Below are positions 1 through 7,762 of a stretch of 11,544 bases of DNA, one piece after another (position 1 is the stretch's first letter; each line of letters opens with the position of its first letter). Source of the DNA: CAZGLR01 sp964526635. GTDB lineage: Bacteria; Zixibacteria; MSB-5A5; GN15; JAAZOE01. The stretch covers positions 1-11,544 of the forward strand of contig CAZGLR010000106.1 of assembly GCA_964526635.1 (NCBI GenBank), written 5' to 3'. Made by a program: the position numbers and the translations under genes. The notes beneath the pieces are model-generated. The model did not search any database and was not told the origin of the DNA. It saw only the letters and a list, made by a program, of their open reading frames with translations.

Positions 1-54
<54 letters not shown>

Positions 55-73
55 AGGGCAAATTTGAAATCGC

Positions 74-101
74 AATAAACACAAATTGGCGGATTTGTCA
101 A
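74..101 (-). promoter_or_regulatory. Probable sigma-70 type promoter of the tRNA-Phe gene
   Basis: On the minus strand a perfect -35 hexamer TTGACA occupies 101-96. It is followed after 16 bases by TTTATT (79-74), a 4/6 match to the -10 consensus. Transcription would begin about 10-15 bases before the tRNA 5' end at 54, which is normal for a tRNA leader. The rest of the stretch 55-124 shows only an A/T-rich run (a T6 on the minus strand at about 106-111) after the kinase stop codon. I see no stable stem before that run, so I do not call a terminator there. Confidence 0.5.
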
Positions 102-124
102 TGCCAAAAAACTGCAATCACCCG

Positions 125-1090
125 TCATTTTTCGGCCTGCATGCGGGCGTGACGGCCCAGCATGGCCGCCCCGATAAACCCGGCGGCATTGCCCAGTCGG
201 GCAGGTACGACCCGCAGCGATTCGGTTGCGATTTCCAGCGCGTTTTCACGCAATGACCTGTTGACTATATCGACAAACAGCGAGCCGCCTTCAACCACCC
301 CCCCGCCTAAAATGACCATTTCCGGATTCACGACATCGACCAGCCCGGCCAGTGCCCGCCCCAGCATCTCCCCGGTTTCCTCCAGCACTTCCGGTCCGAT
401 AGTATCATTACGCCGGATAGCGGTAAACAATTTCCGAATCGTGAGCCGTTCCGGATCAGTCCCGATCAAAGACTCGTACAGCGGCGGGATGTTATCTTCC
501 AGCCGCTTGCGTACTTCGGCAAGAATCGCCCGCGAGGACACCAGCGATTCCAGGGCGACAGTTTTTCCCCGATGCCTCACCGGTATCTGTCCGATTTCCC
601 CGGCCGCAGAGCCGGATCCGCGATACAGGCGGCCATCGATAATCATTCCGCCGCCGATGCCGGTCCCGATCGTCAGGCAAAGGATGCTCTGGACTCCCTG
701 CCCGGAGCCGAACTCGAATTCGGCCAGGGCGGCGCAATTGGCATCGTTTTCGATATAAATGGGAATATTAAGTCGATCCCGCAGTTTATCACGAAGCGGA
801 AAATCCACCCAGCCGGGAATATTCGGGCACGCTCCGATGACCATACCGCGTTTAATATCAACTGTTCCCGGCGTCCCGACCCCGAGATCTTCGACCATCG
901 CCTCGCGGTTATCGGCCTCGATCAGCAGCATCTCGCCGCAGCGGGCGATGGCCGCAAAGAGCTTTTCGGCATCGCCGTTATTCGGCGTTGGGAGTTTATT
1001 TTTATATACCGGTCGGCCCTGATCATCGACCAAACCATACTTGATATTGGTCGCCCCCAGATCTATGCCGGCAAATAAGTGTATATCCAT
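125..1090 (-). CDS. ROK-family sugar kinase (glucokinase-like) lacking the zinc motif
   Basis: The predicted product is a 321-aa cytoplasmic sugar kinase of the ROK branch of the ASKHA fold, probably phosphorylating glucose or a related hexose with ATP. Visible motifs are the phosphate-1 loop DLGATN (10-15), GTPGTVD (72-78), END with the catalytic Asp116, the phosphate-2 loop IGTGIGGG (141-148), and the adenosine motif PEMVILGGG (256-264). Length is normal for the family. The ATG at 1090 is chosen because the fold begins directly after it; an upstream extension in frame would run into the preceding gene. No strong Shine-Dalgarno is visible and the start lies 10 bases after the upstream stop, so translation is probably coupled. 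Oddity: the usual ExGH is GEIGQ (164-168) and the Cys-x-Cys-Gly-x-x-Gly-Cys zinc loop is replaced by a short Cys-free segment. The substrate cannot be fixed from sequence; N-acetylmannosamine or fructose are alternatives. Confidence 0.9.
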   Translation of the reverse strand: MDIHLFAGIDLGATNIKYGLVDDQGRPVYKNKLPTPNNGDAEKLFAAIARCGEMLLIEADNREAMVEDLGVGTPGTVDIKRGMVIGACPNIPGWVDFPLRDKLRDRLNIPIYIENDANCAALAEFEFGSGQGVQSILCLTIGTGIGGGMIIDGRLYRGSGSAAGEIGQIPVRHRGKTVALESLVSSRAILAEVRKRLEDNIPPLYESLIGTDPERLTIRKLFTAIRRNDTIGPEVLEETGEMLGRALAGLVDVVNPEMVILGGGVVEGGSLFVDIVNRSLRENALEIATESLRVVPARLGNAAGFIGAAMLGRHARMQAEK

Positions 1091-1100
1091 AACAGGCTGA

Positions 1101-2648
1101 CTATCTGCGTTTCTTTCCCGATGTCTGCTTTGCGGATCGTTTCGCAGAGCTTGAAACAGCCACCGCACGCTTTCTCATATATTGTAAGACAACGCTTAAA
1201 CCGAACAAGGCCAGAAATGCGACAATCAGAATTGTACGCAAAGCCTCGACCGTCATCGTGTCACTCTGGACAAACACAATTAAATAGGTCGCGATGGTCT
1301 GAATCACGATAGCGCCGATCCAGAACAGCCACCAGCGGCCGCGATCGAACCCATAGCCGATAAACGCCCCCAGTGCCGTCTGGAAGAGCATTGTGGCTAA
1401 TCGTTCGACAAAAATCGCACTGGTTAATGTCTTGGCCTGAAACATTGGACCGGCAACATAGGCTGCCTCGACAAATCCAAACCCGCACCCGACAATCGCA
1501 CCCACGCCCAGAAGCGCGATGCGTTTATCGCGAAACAGCATCGTGCCCAGGGCAATCGGCAGTAATTTCAATGTCTGTTGAACGATTCCCGTGACGGCCG
1601 CCGGCACCAAACTGAGACCATAAATTGATTGCCCCGACTGCATGGCGGGCAGAATGGTGTTCTGTACGAAGGAACGCTGCATCGGTACCTGGGTGATGAA
1701 AACGATCAGATACACGATTCCCCCAAGCACAAACATCCAATAGGTACTCGCGCGGCCAAAATGGCTCGGGCCATAGATAAGGATGATAATAATCGAGATG
1801 ATCAGCAGGAGGCCATAGAATGGTATCCGTTCGATATGATCGGCAAACGTTGTCGCCGCCTGTGTTTGCTGTCGGCGACGGCCCTCGAAAATATCACGTT
1901 TTCGTTCAGCGATAATGTTGCGGTCTTCATCGATGAACTTGACCAGTTGATGCTTTTGGTCAATAAAGATTTTTTGATTGCCCGGCGAGACCATATCCAC
2001 CTGCCAGACCGAATCGGCAAAGGGACCATATCGAACCGCGGTTTTGCCGGCAACGAGAAATTCATATGTCGCACTATACATGCGTGTCGGTGAGAAGACC
2101 GGGACCGTAATACGTTCGCCGGGTTTCAGCTCTTTGTCGGCCAGCATCAACTCCAGATGATGCAGCATGTGGTCTTCGGCGACAAACGATTTGGGGGCGG
2201 CATCACGATTCAGCGTCTGCCGGGCATCACCGGACCACTTCCCGACAACGATGCTTTCTTTCTGTTCGAAACGGGCATCGAGTGTCATGCGCCGTTCGCC
2301 CAAAGTGACGTCATAGTCGGCTTCCCGGAAGAACCCGTCACCATGTAGGGTCATCTGCCCGATAATGGCTATATCATCGGCGGTGCCGCTATTGGAGAAA
2401 TCAAGATCGAGGTCTTCTGTAAAGATCAGTCGGCCGCCGTCGCCCGAACTCACGCGCGCGAGCCGTGCTTTGAGCGTCCCCAGAGGTATGCTGTCGTTGA
2501 TAACGAAGACAAATTGCCGCACTTCATCTTTGGGCCAATGCGCCTCGATAGACGTCACCGGTGGCAGGCTCTGTGCCACCGTGTGGGAAAACAGCAACAG
2601 GAGGCAAATGACTACAAACATGATACTGTCTTTGTTTCGCACAGACAT
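1101..2648 (-). CDS. Exported/membrane protein: periplasmic DUF3108-like domain plus 7-helix peptidase-like membrane domain
   Basis: The product is 515 aa and I do not recognise a named gene. Residues 1-26 form a signal peptide (basic start, hydrophobic core, T-V-A before Gln). Residues about 27-260 are a soluble, beta-rich region that vaguely resembles DUF3108-type envelope proteins. Seven hydrophobic helices follow, at about 277-293, 303-320, 345-371, 378-400, 412-432, 438-460 and 470-489, then a Lys/Arg-rich tail. An odd helix count puts the tail in the cytoplasm, in line with the positive-inside rule. The membrane part recalls PrsW/YhfC-type intramembrane metallopeptidases in the motifs GIVQQTLK (354-361), GFGFVEA (389-395) and ERLATMLFQ (415-423). 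The expected EExxK/R reads QQxxK and the expected His is Gln423, so catalysis is doubtful. ATG 2648 is preferred over the adjacent TTG 2651, since AGGA sits 8 bases upstream of the ATG. It is the first gene of a unit with the ROK kinase. Confidence 0.7.
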   Translation of the reverse strand: MSVRNKDSIMFVVICLLLLFSHTVAQSLPPVTSIEAHWPKDEVRQFVFVINDSIPLGTLKARLARVSSGDGGRLIFTEDLDLDFSNSGTADDIAIIGQMTLHGDGFFREADYDVTLGERRMTLDARFEQKESIVVGKWSGDARQTLNRDAAPKSFVAEDHMLHHLELMLADKELKPGERITVPVFSPTRMYSATYEFLVAGKTAVRYGPFADSVWQVDMVSPGNQKIFIDQKHQLVKFIDEDRNIIAERKRDIFEGRRRQQTQAATTFADHIERIPFYGLLLIISIIIILIYGPSHFGRASTYWMFVLGGIVYLIVFITQVPMQRSFVQNTILPAMQSGQSIYGLSLVPAAVTGIVQQTLKLLPIALGTMLFRDKRIALLGVGAIVGCGFGFVEAAYVAGPMFQAKTLTSAIFVERLATMLFQTALGAFIGYGFDRGRWWLFWIGAIVIQTIATYLIVFVQSDTMTVEALRTILIVAFLALFGLSVVLQYMRKRAVAVSSSAKRSAKQTSGKKRR

Positions 2649-2687
2649 CAATTCATTCCTGCCAGAAAACCAGATGAAATTATTATG

Positions 2688-2712
2688 AAAGCCCGGATTG
2701 TCACCGGGCTTT
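2688..2712 (-). terminator. Hairpin terminator at the end of the beta-oxidation/bioY operon
   Basis: The stem AAAGCCCGG / CCGGGCTTT (9 bp, no mismatches) closes a 7-base loop. It lies 17 bases after the bioY stop codon on the minus strand. After the stem that strand continues CATAATAATTT, which is A/T-rich but not a pure U-tract. The plus strand has the better T-run (five T's), but no plus-strand gene ends here, so I assign the hairpin to bioY. The remaining bases of the 81-base spacer contain only the ribosome-binding site of the next gene. I see no clear promoter, so some read-through into that gene is possible. Confidence 0.75.
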
Positions 2713-2729
2713 TTATATTTATGAGTTCT

Positions 2730-3305
2730 TTAACCCTGCATACGAAGTCGTTTATACAACGTCAGGCCGGAGGCAACCACAATAATCTTCACGATAGCGC
2801 CGGGAATAAACGGATACAATCCGGTCGCAGGCACCATGTGGAGCGGCACAAACAATGACAAAACCGCCAGTCCACAGGCAAAGATTACCATAGTCCCGAG
2901 TGCCAGCACACCGATCAGTTTCCAGTATGTCATCGCCGCCACACGTGAGGAAAACACCCCGACCAGCCAGGCGCCGGCAATAAATCCGGCCAAGTAACCG
3001 CCGGTCGGTCCGATAATACGGGCCAGTCCGGCTGCGCCACCGGCAAACACCGGCAATCCCAGTGCGCCCTGCATCAGATAGGTCATTACTGTTGCAACAC
3101 CCCATGCCGGCCCCATAAAAAGTCCGCAGGCCAACACGACTATAGTCTGGGCAGTAATCGGTACCGGCGAAAACGGCAACGGAACTTGAATATATGATGA
3201 TGCGATCAAGAGGATATTGAACGTCAACACCAGCATCAATTGACGTTTCAATGACAAACCATCAATCAGGTATCCGGCTGAATATGGTGCAGTCAATACC
3301 GGCAT
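2730..3305 (-). CDS. bioY: BioY, substrate-binding (S) component of an ECF-type biotin transporter
   Basis: The 191-aa integral membrane protein binds and imports biotin, alone or with a shared energy-coupling module (EcfA/A'/T) encoded elsewhere. Characteristic BioY signatures are present: the PVPITAQT segment (47-54), GLPVFAGGAAG (82-92) and GPTGGYLAGF (99-108), with hydrophobic helices spread over the whole length and a normal family size. The ATG at 3305 has a strong AGGAGG four bases upstream. That site overlaps the stop codon of the preceding acyl-CoA dehydrogenase (gap 8 bases), indicating translational coupling. It is the last gene of the operon and a hairpin terminator follows. No bioM/bioN-like genes are adjacent. 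Its location suggests co-expression of biotin uptake with acyl-CoA catabolism, matching the biotin-dependent carboxylase genes about 6 kb away. Confidence 0.95.
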   Translation of the reverse strand: MPVLTAPYSAGYLIDGLSLKRQLMLVLTFNILLIASSYIQVPLPFSPVPITAQTIVVLACGLFMGPAWGVATVMTYLMQGALGLPVFAGGAAGLARIIGPTGGYLAGFIAGAWLVGVFSSRVAAMTYWKLIGVLALGTMVIFACGLAVLSLFVPLHMVPATGLYPFIPGAIVKIIVVASGLTLYKRLRMQG

Positions 3306-3313
3306 TACGCCTC

Positions 3314-4468
3314 CTATGCGTTTTCTGCAACCGCCTTTAGAATATCTCGGGCAATCACAATTCTCTGGACTTCGGAGGTTCCCTCACCGATTTCACAGAG
3401 TTTCACATCACGATACATCCGTTCCGCCGGAAACGGCCCGGTGTAGTAACCGATATCCCCGAGGATTTCGATCGCGGCATAACATACGCGATTGCCAACT
3501 TCAGAAGCAAATAATTTTGCCATGGCTGATTCTTTGGAGAACCTGACGCCGGCGTCCTTCATCCGCGAGGCGCCATAGACCATATATCGGGCCGCTTCGA
3601 TCTGTGTTGCCATGTCAGCCAGGCGGAATTGTATGTCCTGGTCGGCAGGCCCGACGGGCTTGCCGTTTTTGGCGACTGTCCCGGCATATTTAAGGGCACA
3701 TTCATAGGCCCCCTGGGCCAGGCCGAGAGCCATCGCTCCAATCGAAACACGGCCGCCATCGAGCGTAATCATAAACTGCCTGAATCCCTCGCCCGGCTTG
3801 CCGAGGATACAATCTTTGGGAATCTTCAAATCGGTGAAATGCAGAAAGGCCGTGTCGCTGCCGCGCAGGCCCATTTTGTTTTCCTTTTTACCGATATCGA
3901 AACCTTCCCATTCACGCTCGAGGATAAATGATGATATCCCTTTGACGCCCGGTTCATCTGTCGTGCGGGCCGTGACTACCGATGCAAACGCCTTCGTGGC
4001 TGACGTGATCCAGCTTTTGGTGCCATTGAGTTCCCAGTGGTCGCCCTTGTCTTCGGCCCGCGAACGGGTCGCACCGGCATCGGAACCAGCGTCCGGTTCG
4101 GACAAACCGAACGCAATCAACTCGCCGCTGGTACCGCGCGGAAGATATTTCTTCCGCTGTTCTTCGGTACCGAATTTATAAATAGGGAATGTTCCGAGAC
4201 TGTTGTGCGCAGCGATCATGATGCCAGTCGATCCGCACACCCGCGAGAGCTCCTCCACCGCAATCGAGTACTTGACCGTATCGACCGGGTGGCCGCCATA
4301 GTCCTCGGGAACAACCATGCCGGTCAGCCCCATATCGGCCAGCGGCCGGAGATGTTCGTCGGGGAAACGCTGCTCCAAATCAAGCTCGACAGCTTTGGGG
4401 GCAATTTGTGCATCAGCAAACGCTCGGATTTTTTCCCGGAAATCCAGATATTCTTTTTCCAGAAGCAA
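3314..4468 (-). CDS. Acyl-CoA dehydrogenase 2 (FAD), altered R-x-x-F-G segment
   Basis: A 384-aa FAD flavoenzyme that introduces the 2,3 double bond into an acyl-CoA thioester and passes electrons to an ETF not seen here. Family features in order: N-terminal helical domain (1-120), FAD/substrate loop FGLSEPDAGSDAG (120-132), NGTKSWIT (148-155), and a C-terminal helical domain with the catalytic base Glu362 in GEGTSEVQR. The segment that normally reads ERxxFG after the central domain is here AGTVAKNGKPVG (262-273), so the conserved Arg and Phe are missing. The start is a TTG at 4468, two bases after the upstream stop, with GAGGG about 7 bases before it. The next in-frame ATG would delete the first 45 conserved residues. 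It is paralogous to the upstream dehydrogenase. Chain-length specificity is not evident; short or branched acyl-CoA is likely from context. Confidence 0.92.
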   Translation of the reverse strand: MLLEKEYLDFREKIRAFADAQIAPKAVELDLEQRFPDEHLRPLADMGLTGMVVPEDYGGHPVDTVKYSIAVEELSRVCGSTGIMIAAHNSLGTFPIYKFGTEEQRKKYLPRGTSGELIAFGLSEPDAGSDAGATRSRAEDKGDHWELNGTKSWITSATKAFASVVTARTTDEPGVKGISSFILEREWEGFDIGKKENKMGLRGSDTAFLHFTDLKIPKDCILGKPGEGFRQFMITLDGGRVSIGAMALGLAQGAYECALKYAGTVAKNGKPVGPADQDIQFRLADMATQIEAARYMVYGASRMKDAGVRFSKESAMAKLFASEVGNRVCYAAIEILGDIGYYTGPFPAERMYRDVKLCEIGEGTSEVQRIVIARDILKAVAENA

Positions 4469-4470
4469 GA

Positions 4471-5613
4471 TTAATCCCTCAGAATTTGACGTGAAATGAC
4501 CATCTTTTGTGCCTCGGTGGTGCCCTCGTAAATTTCGGTCACGCGGGCATCCCGGAAATACCGCTCGACCGCATACTCTTTGATATAGCCATAGCCGCCG
4601 TGAATCTGCACCGCTTCATTGCAGATTTCATTGCAGGCACGCGAACAAAAGAGTTTGGCCATCGATGCCTGCATCGCGACATTCTCGCCGGCATCTTTCA
4701 ATGTTGCCGCCCGGAAGGCCAGCAGATGCCCGGCATCGAGCTTGGTGGCCATATCGGCCAGCTTGAACTGGGTGGCCTGGAACGCCGCCAACGGCTGCCC
4801 GAACTGCTTACGTTCTTTGGAATATTTGACAGCTTCTTCGTAGGCCGAACGGGCAATCCCCAGTGCCTGAAATGATACCCCGATGCGACCGTTGTTGAGC
4901 AAAATCACAGCCGTCTTGAATCCGCGATTCTCCTCGCCGATCATATTCCCGGCCGGAACCTTGACATCGGCAAATGATATCTCCCGGGTATCCGATGCCT
5001 TGAGACCCATCTTCCTTTCCGGTTTACCAATACTGATACCCGGCGTGTCAGCCGGTATGGCAAAACACGAGATGCCCTTGGGTCCCTTTTCCGGGTCGGT
5101 CAGGGCGAAGACAACGAACAGGCCGGCAAAGCCGCCATTGGTCACGTAGGATTTGGTGCCATTGATGATGTAATGATCACCATCCCTGACCGCCTGCGTT
5201 GAAATCGACCCGGCGTCGGTGCCGGCATTCGGTTCGGTCAGGCAGTAGGCGCCAATAGTTTTACCACTGGCCATATCGGGCAAAAATCTCTTTTTGATTT
5301 CGTCGGAACCAAACTGGTAAATCGCCTCGCAGCACAACGAGTTGTGCACCGACAGGGTGATCATCAAACCGGCACAGGCCGAGGCGATTTCTTCCATCGC
5401 ACAGTTGTAGGTGACAGTCGTCAATTCCAGGCCGCCGTATTCTTCCGGCAGCATCATGCCGAAATAACCCAGTTCTGCCAGTTCATCCAGAACATCCTGC
5501 GGGACCTCGCCCTTTTCATCCCATTCCTCAGCATGTGGAAAAATCCGCTTCCTGGCAAAATCCATCGCCGTTTCCTGAATCATGAGATCGTCTTCAGATA
5601 ATGTAAAATCCAT
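4471..5613 (-). CDS. Acyl-CoA dehydrogenase 1, short-chain (butyryl-CoA dehydrogenase-like)
   Basis: A 380-aa FAD-dependent acyl-CoA dehydrogenase catalysing the first oxidation of beta-oxidation. All family signatures are in place: CLTEPNAGTDAG (124-135), INGTKSYVTNGG (150-161), KERKQFGQPLAAFQ (266-279) with the FAD-contacting Arg, QIHGGYGY (336-343), and catalytic Glu363 in IYEGTTEAQ (361-369). The overall style and the Glu position are those of the butyryl/short-chain group, though isovaleryl-CoA dehydrogenase is a possible alternative. The ATG at 5613 has AAGGAG eight bases upstream. The gene starts 12 bases after the hydroxyacyl-CoA dehydrogenase stop and is followed after 2 bases by a second dehydrogenase. 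No etfA/etfB genes are inside the window, so electron transfer must be encoded elsewhere. Confidence 0.94.
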   Translation of the reverse strand: MDFTLSEDDLMIQETAMDFARKRIFPHAEEWDEKGEVPQDVLDELAELGYFGMMLPEEYGGLELTTVTYNCAMEEIASACAGLMITLSVHNSLCCEAIYQFGSDEIKKRFLPDMASGKTIGAYCLTEPNAGTDAGSISTQAVRDGDHYIINGTKSYVTNGGFAGLFVVFALTDPEKGPKGISCFAIPADTPGISIGKPERKMGLKASDTREISFADVKVPAGNMIGEENRGFKTAVILLNNGRIGVSFQALGIARSAYEEAVKYSKERKQFGQPLAAFQATQFKLADMATKLDAGHLLAFRAATLKDAGENVAMQASMAKLFCSRACNEICNEAVQIHGGYGYIKEYAVERYFRDARVTEIYEGTTEAQKMVISRQILRD

Positions 5614-5625
5614 CAGGTATACTCC

Positions 5626-6489
5626 TTACTTCTCATAGGAATAAAAGCCACGGCCCGACTTGCGGCCAATATATCCCGCCTGAACCATCTTCTTCAGAAG
5701 CGGGCACGGCCGGTATTTCGGATCACCGAGACCGGCATGCAGTACTTCGAGAATATCCAGACAGATATCCAGCCCGATAAAATCGGCCAATGTCAAGGGT
5801 CCCATAGGATGTGCCATGCCCAGCTTCATGACTTCGTCAATCGCTTCAACAGTGCCGACACCCTCCATCAAAGCAAAGACCGCTTCATTGATCATGGGCA
5901 TGAGTATACGGTTGGCGATGAAGCCGGGGAAATCGTTGACTTCCACCGGTACTTTGCCGTTTTTCTTCGACAATTCTTCTATGGTGTGATACGTTTCATC
6001 GGAGGTGGCGATACCGCGGATCAACTCGATCAGCTTCATCATCGGTACCGGATTCATAAAGTGCATCCCGATCACTTTGTCCGGCCGCCGGGTAACGCCG
6101 GCGAGCTGGGTAATCGGCAATGATGATGTATTCGAGGCCAGGATAGTCCCGGGTGCGCATATATCATCGAGCTTCTTGAAGATTTCCACTTTTGTGTTCA
6201 GATGCTCAAAAACAGCCTCAACGACAAGGTGTGAATCCCTGGCGATATTTATGTCGAGACCGGCATTGATATTGCCAAGAGCTTTGATCTTGTCGTCTTC
6301 GGATATCTTCTCTTTCTTAACCATGCGGCTGAGGTTTTTATCGATAGTGCCCATGGCGCGATCGAGATATTCCTGCTTGGTTTCGACCAGGTTGACTTTG
6401 TAGCCATGTTGGGCAAAATGATGTGCAATGCCATTGCCCATCGTCCCCCCGCCGATAACAGTAATATTTTTAATGTCGTCTGCGTTCAT
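5626..6489 (-). CDS. hbd: 3-hydroxybutyryl-CoA (3-hydroxyacyl-CoA) dehydrogenase
   Basis: A 287-aa soluble NAD(P)-dependent enzyme interconverting (S)-3-hydroxyacyl-CoA and 3-ketoacyl-CoA, the third step of beta-oxidation. The Rossmann domain opens with VIGGGTMGNGIAHHFA (11-26). The active-site region shows SNTSSLPI (119-126), the catalytic His143 in GMHFMNPVP and the partner Glu155. NDFPGFIANRI (185-195) marks the start of the helical dimerisation domain, which includes GPLTLADFIGLD (230-241). Length is that of the stand-alone (clostridial Hbd/PaaH) type and not of the FadB fusion. The ATG at 6489 has GGGAGG about 10 bases upstream. It is the second gene of the operon, 36 bases after the thiolase and 12 before acyl-CoA dehydrogenase 1, so it is almost certainly co-transcribed with both. 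Confidence 0.95.
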   Translation of the reverse strand: MNADDIKNITVIGGGTMGNGIAHHFAQHGYKVNLVETKQEYLDRAMGTIDKNLSRMVKKEKISEDDKIKALGNINAGLDINIARDSHLVVEAVFEHLNTKVEIFKKLDDICAPGTILASNTSSLPITQLAGVTRRPDKVIGMHFMNPVPMMKLIELIRGIATSDETYHTIEELSKKNGKVPVEVNDFPGFIANRILMPMINEAVFALMEGVGTVEAIDEVMKLGMAHPMGPLTLADFIGLDICLDILEVLHAGLGDPKYRPCPLLKKMVQAGYIGRKSGRGFYSYEK

Positions 6490-6525
6490 TGATGATGTTC
6501 CTCCCAGAACCTTTTCTTAATGTCG

Positions 6526-7716
6526 TTACACGAGTTCTATGGCCATCGCTACGGCATGACCGCCACCAAGACAAAGTGTGGCCAGACCCTTTTTGCCGCC
6601 GCGATCTTTCAGGGCGTAAATAAGCGTCGTCAATATGCGCGCCCCGGAGGCTCCGATCGGATGACCCAACGCCACCGCGCCGCCATGGACATTGACCTTA
6701 TCCCAGTCCCAGCCGAGTTCTTTGCCGTCGGCCAGACATTGTGCTGAAAACGCTTCATTGGCTTCGATTAAATCAAAATGATTAATATCGACACCCATCT
6801 TGCCGGTCAGTTTGTTGCAGGCATGAATCGGGGCGTAGAATATAAATTTCGGATCAATCCCGGCCGTGGTGTAATCAACCACTTTAGCCAATGGCGTCAA
6901 GTTATTCTCTTTCATAAACTTCCCAGACACAACCACGATCGCGGAGCTGCCGTCGTTGAGGCCCGGAGCATTACCGGCCGTCACCGTGCCTTCTTTCTGG
7001 AAGGCTGGACGCAGCTTAGCCAGAGCTTCGAGGGAGATACCGGCGCGGGGAGATTCGTCTTTCTTGAAAACCAGCGGATCACCCTTGCGCTGCTGGATTT
7101 CTACCGGGAAAATCTCGGCATCGAACTTGCCGTTTTCCTGCGCAGCCAGAGCTTTCTTGTGTGAGTTGAAGGCATACTCATCCTGCTGTTCGCGGGTAAG
7201 ACCGGATTTTTCAGCGGTCAGTTCGGCAGCACTGCCCATATGCCAGTTCTGGAATGAACACCAGAGGCCATCGAGAATCATCGCATCCTGCAGTTTTCGG
7301 TCCCCAAATTTAAAGCCCTGTTTGGCGCCATGGAGTACATAGGGCGTCCCGGACATCGACTCCATACCACCGGCCACAATACAATCGGCATCGCCCAGTT
7401 TGATCGCCTGAGTGGCCAGCATGACAGCTTTGAGCCCGGAGCCGCAGACCTTGTTGATTGTCAGCGCCCCGGCTTCCGGCGGGATACCACCGGCGATGGC
7501 TGCCTGACGCGCGGGCGCCTGTCCGACACCAGCCTGAACTACCTGGCCCATAATCACTTCATCGACTTTTTCCGGCGCCACTCCAGCGCGCTTGACAGCT
7601 TCTTTTATTGCCATACCACCCAGTTGAGTGGCTGTAAAACTGGATAATCCACCCAGAAAAGTCCCGATCGCACTGCGGCAGGCCGAGACTATATATACAT
7701 CTTGTAAATCCGCCAT
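6526..7716 (-). CDS. Acetyl-CoA acetyltransferase (thiolase II family)
   Basis: A 396-aa thiolase that cleaves 3-ketoacyl-CoA with CoA, or condenses two acetyl-CoA in reverse. Catalytic residues are all present: nucleophilic Cys91 in KVCGSGLKA, NEAF (320-323), His352 in ALGHPIGASGAR (349-360) and the acid/base Cys382 in LCLGGGHAVA. The CLGGG-H form and the APIHACNK segment (295-302) deviate slightly from the commonest CIGGGxG and GP-P-A consensus, as in some environmental thiolases. The ATG at 7716 is chosen over upstream in-frame starts because GGAGG lies 5 bases before it and the protein then begins at the usual MxDVYIV position. It is the first gene of the five-gene operon and faces the divergent DUF3891 gene across 226 bases. 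Direction in vivo is probably degradative, given its neighbours. Confidence 0.94.
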   Translation of the reverse strand: MADLQDVYIVSACRSAIGTFLGGLSSFTATQLGGMAIKEAVKRAGVAPEKVDEVIMGQVVQAGVGQAPARQAAIAGGIPPEAGALTINKVCGSGLKAVMLATQAIKLGDADCIVAGGMESMSGTPYVLHGAKQGFKFGDRKLQDAMILDGLWCSFQNWHMGSAAELTAEKSGLTREQQDEYAFNSHKKALAAQENGKFDAEIFPVEIQQRKGDPLVFKKDESPRAGISLEALAKLRPAFQKEGTVTAGNAPGLNDGSSAIVVVSGKFMKENNLTPLAKVVDYTTAGIDPKFIFYAPIHACNKLTGKMGVDINHFDLIEANEAFSAQCLADGKELGWDWDKVNVHGGAVALGHPIGASGARILTTLIYALKDRGGKKGLATLCLGGGHAVAMAIELV

Positions 7717-7762
7717 TGGATCCTCCGAGGATTGTGAAATGCTTAACATAAAATAAGATCGT

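Noticed and set aside
1091..1168. Upstream extension of the ROK kinase reading frame by 26 codons
   Set aside because: The extension overlaps the end of the preceding gene, is rich in charged residues unlike the family, and the fold starts at the ATG at 1090.
4466..4474. Fusion or programmed read-through of the two acyl-CoA dehydrogenases
   Set aside because: A clear TAA ends the first gene, the second starts in another frame at TTG two bases later, and both proteins are full length on their own.
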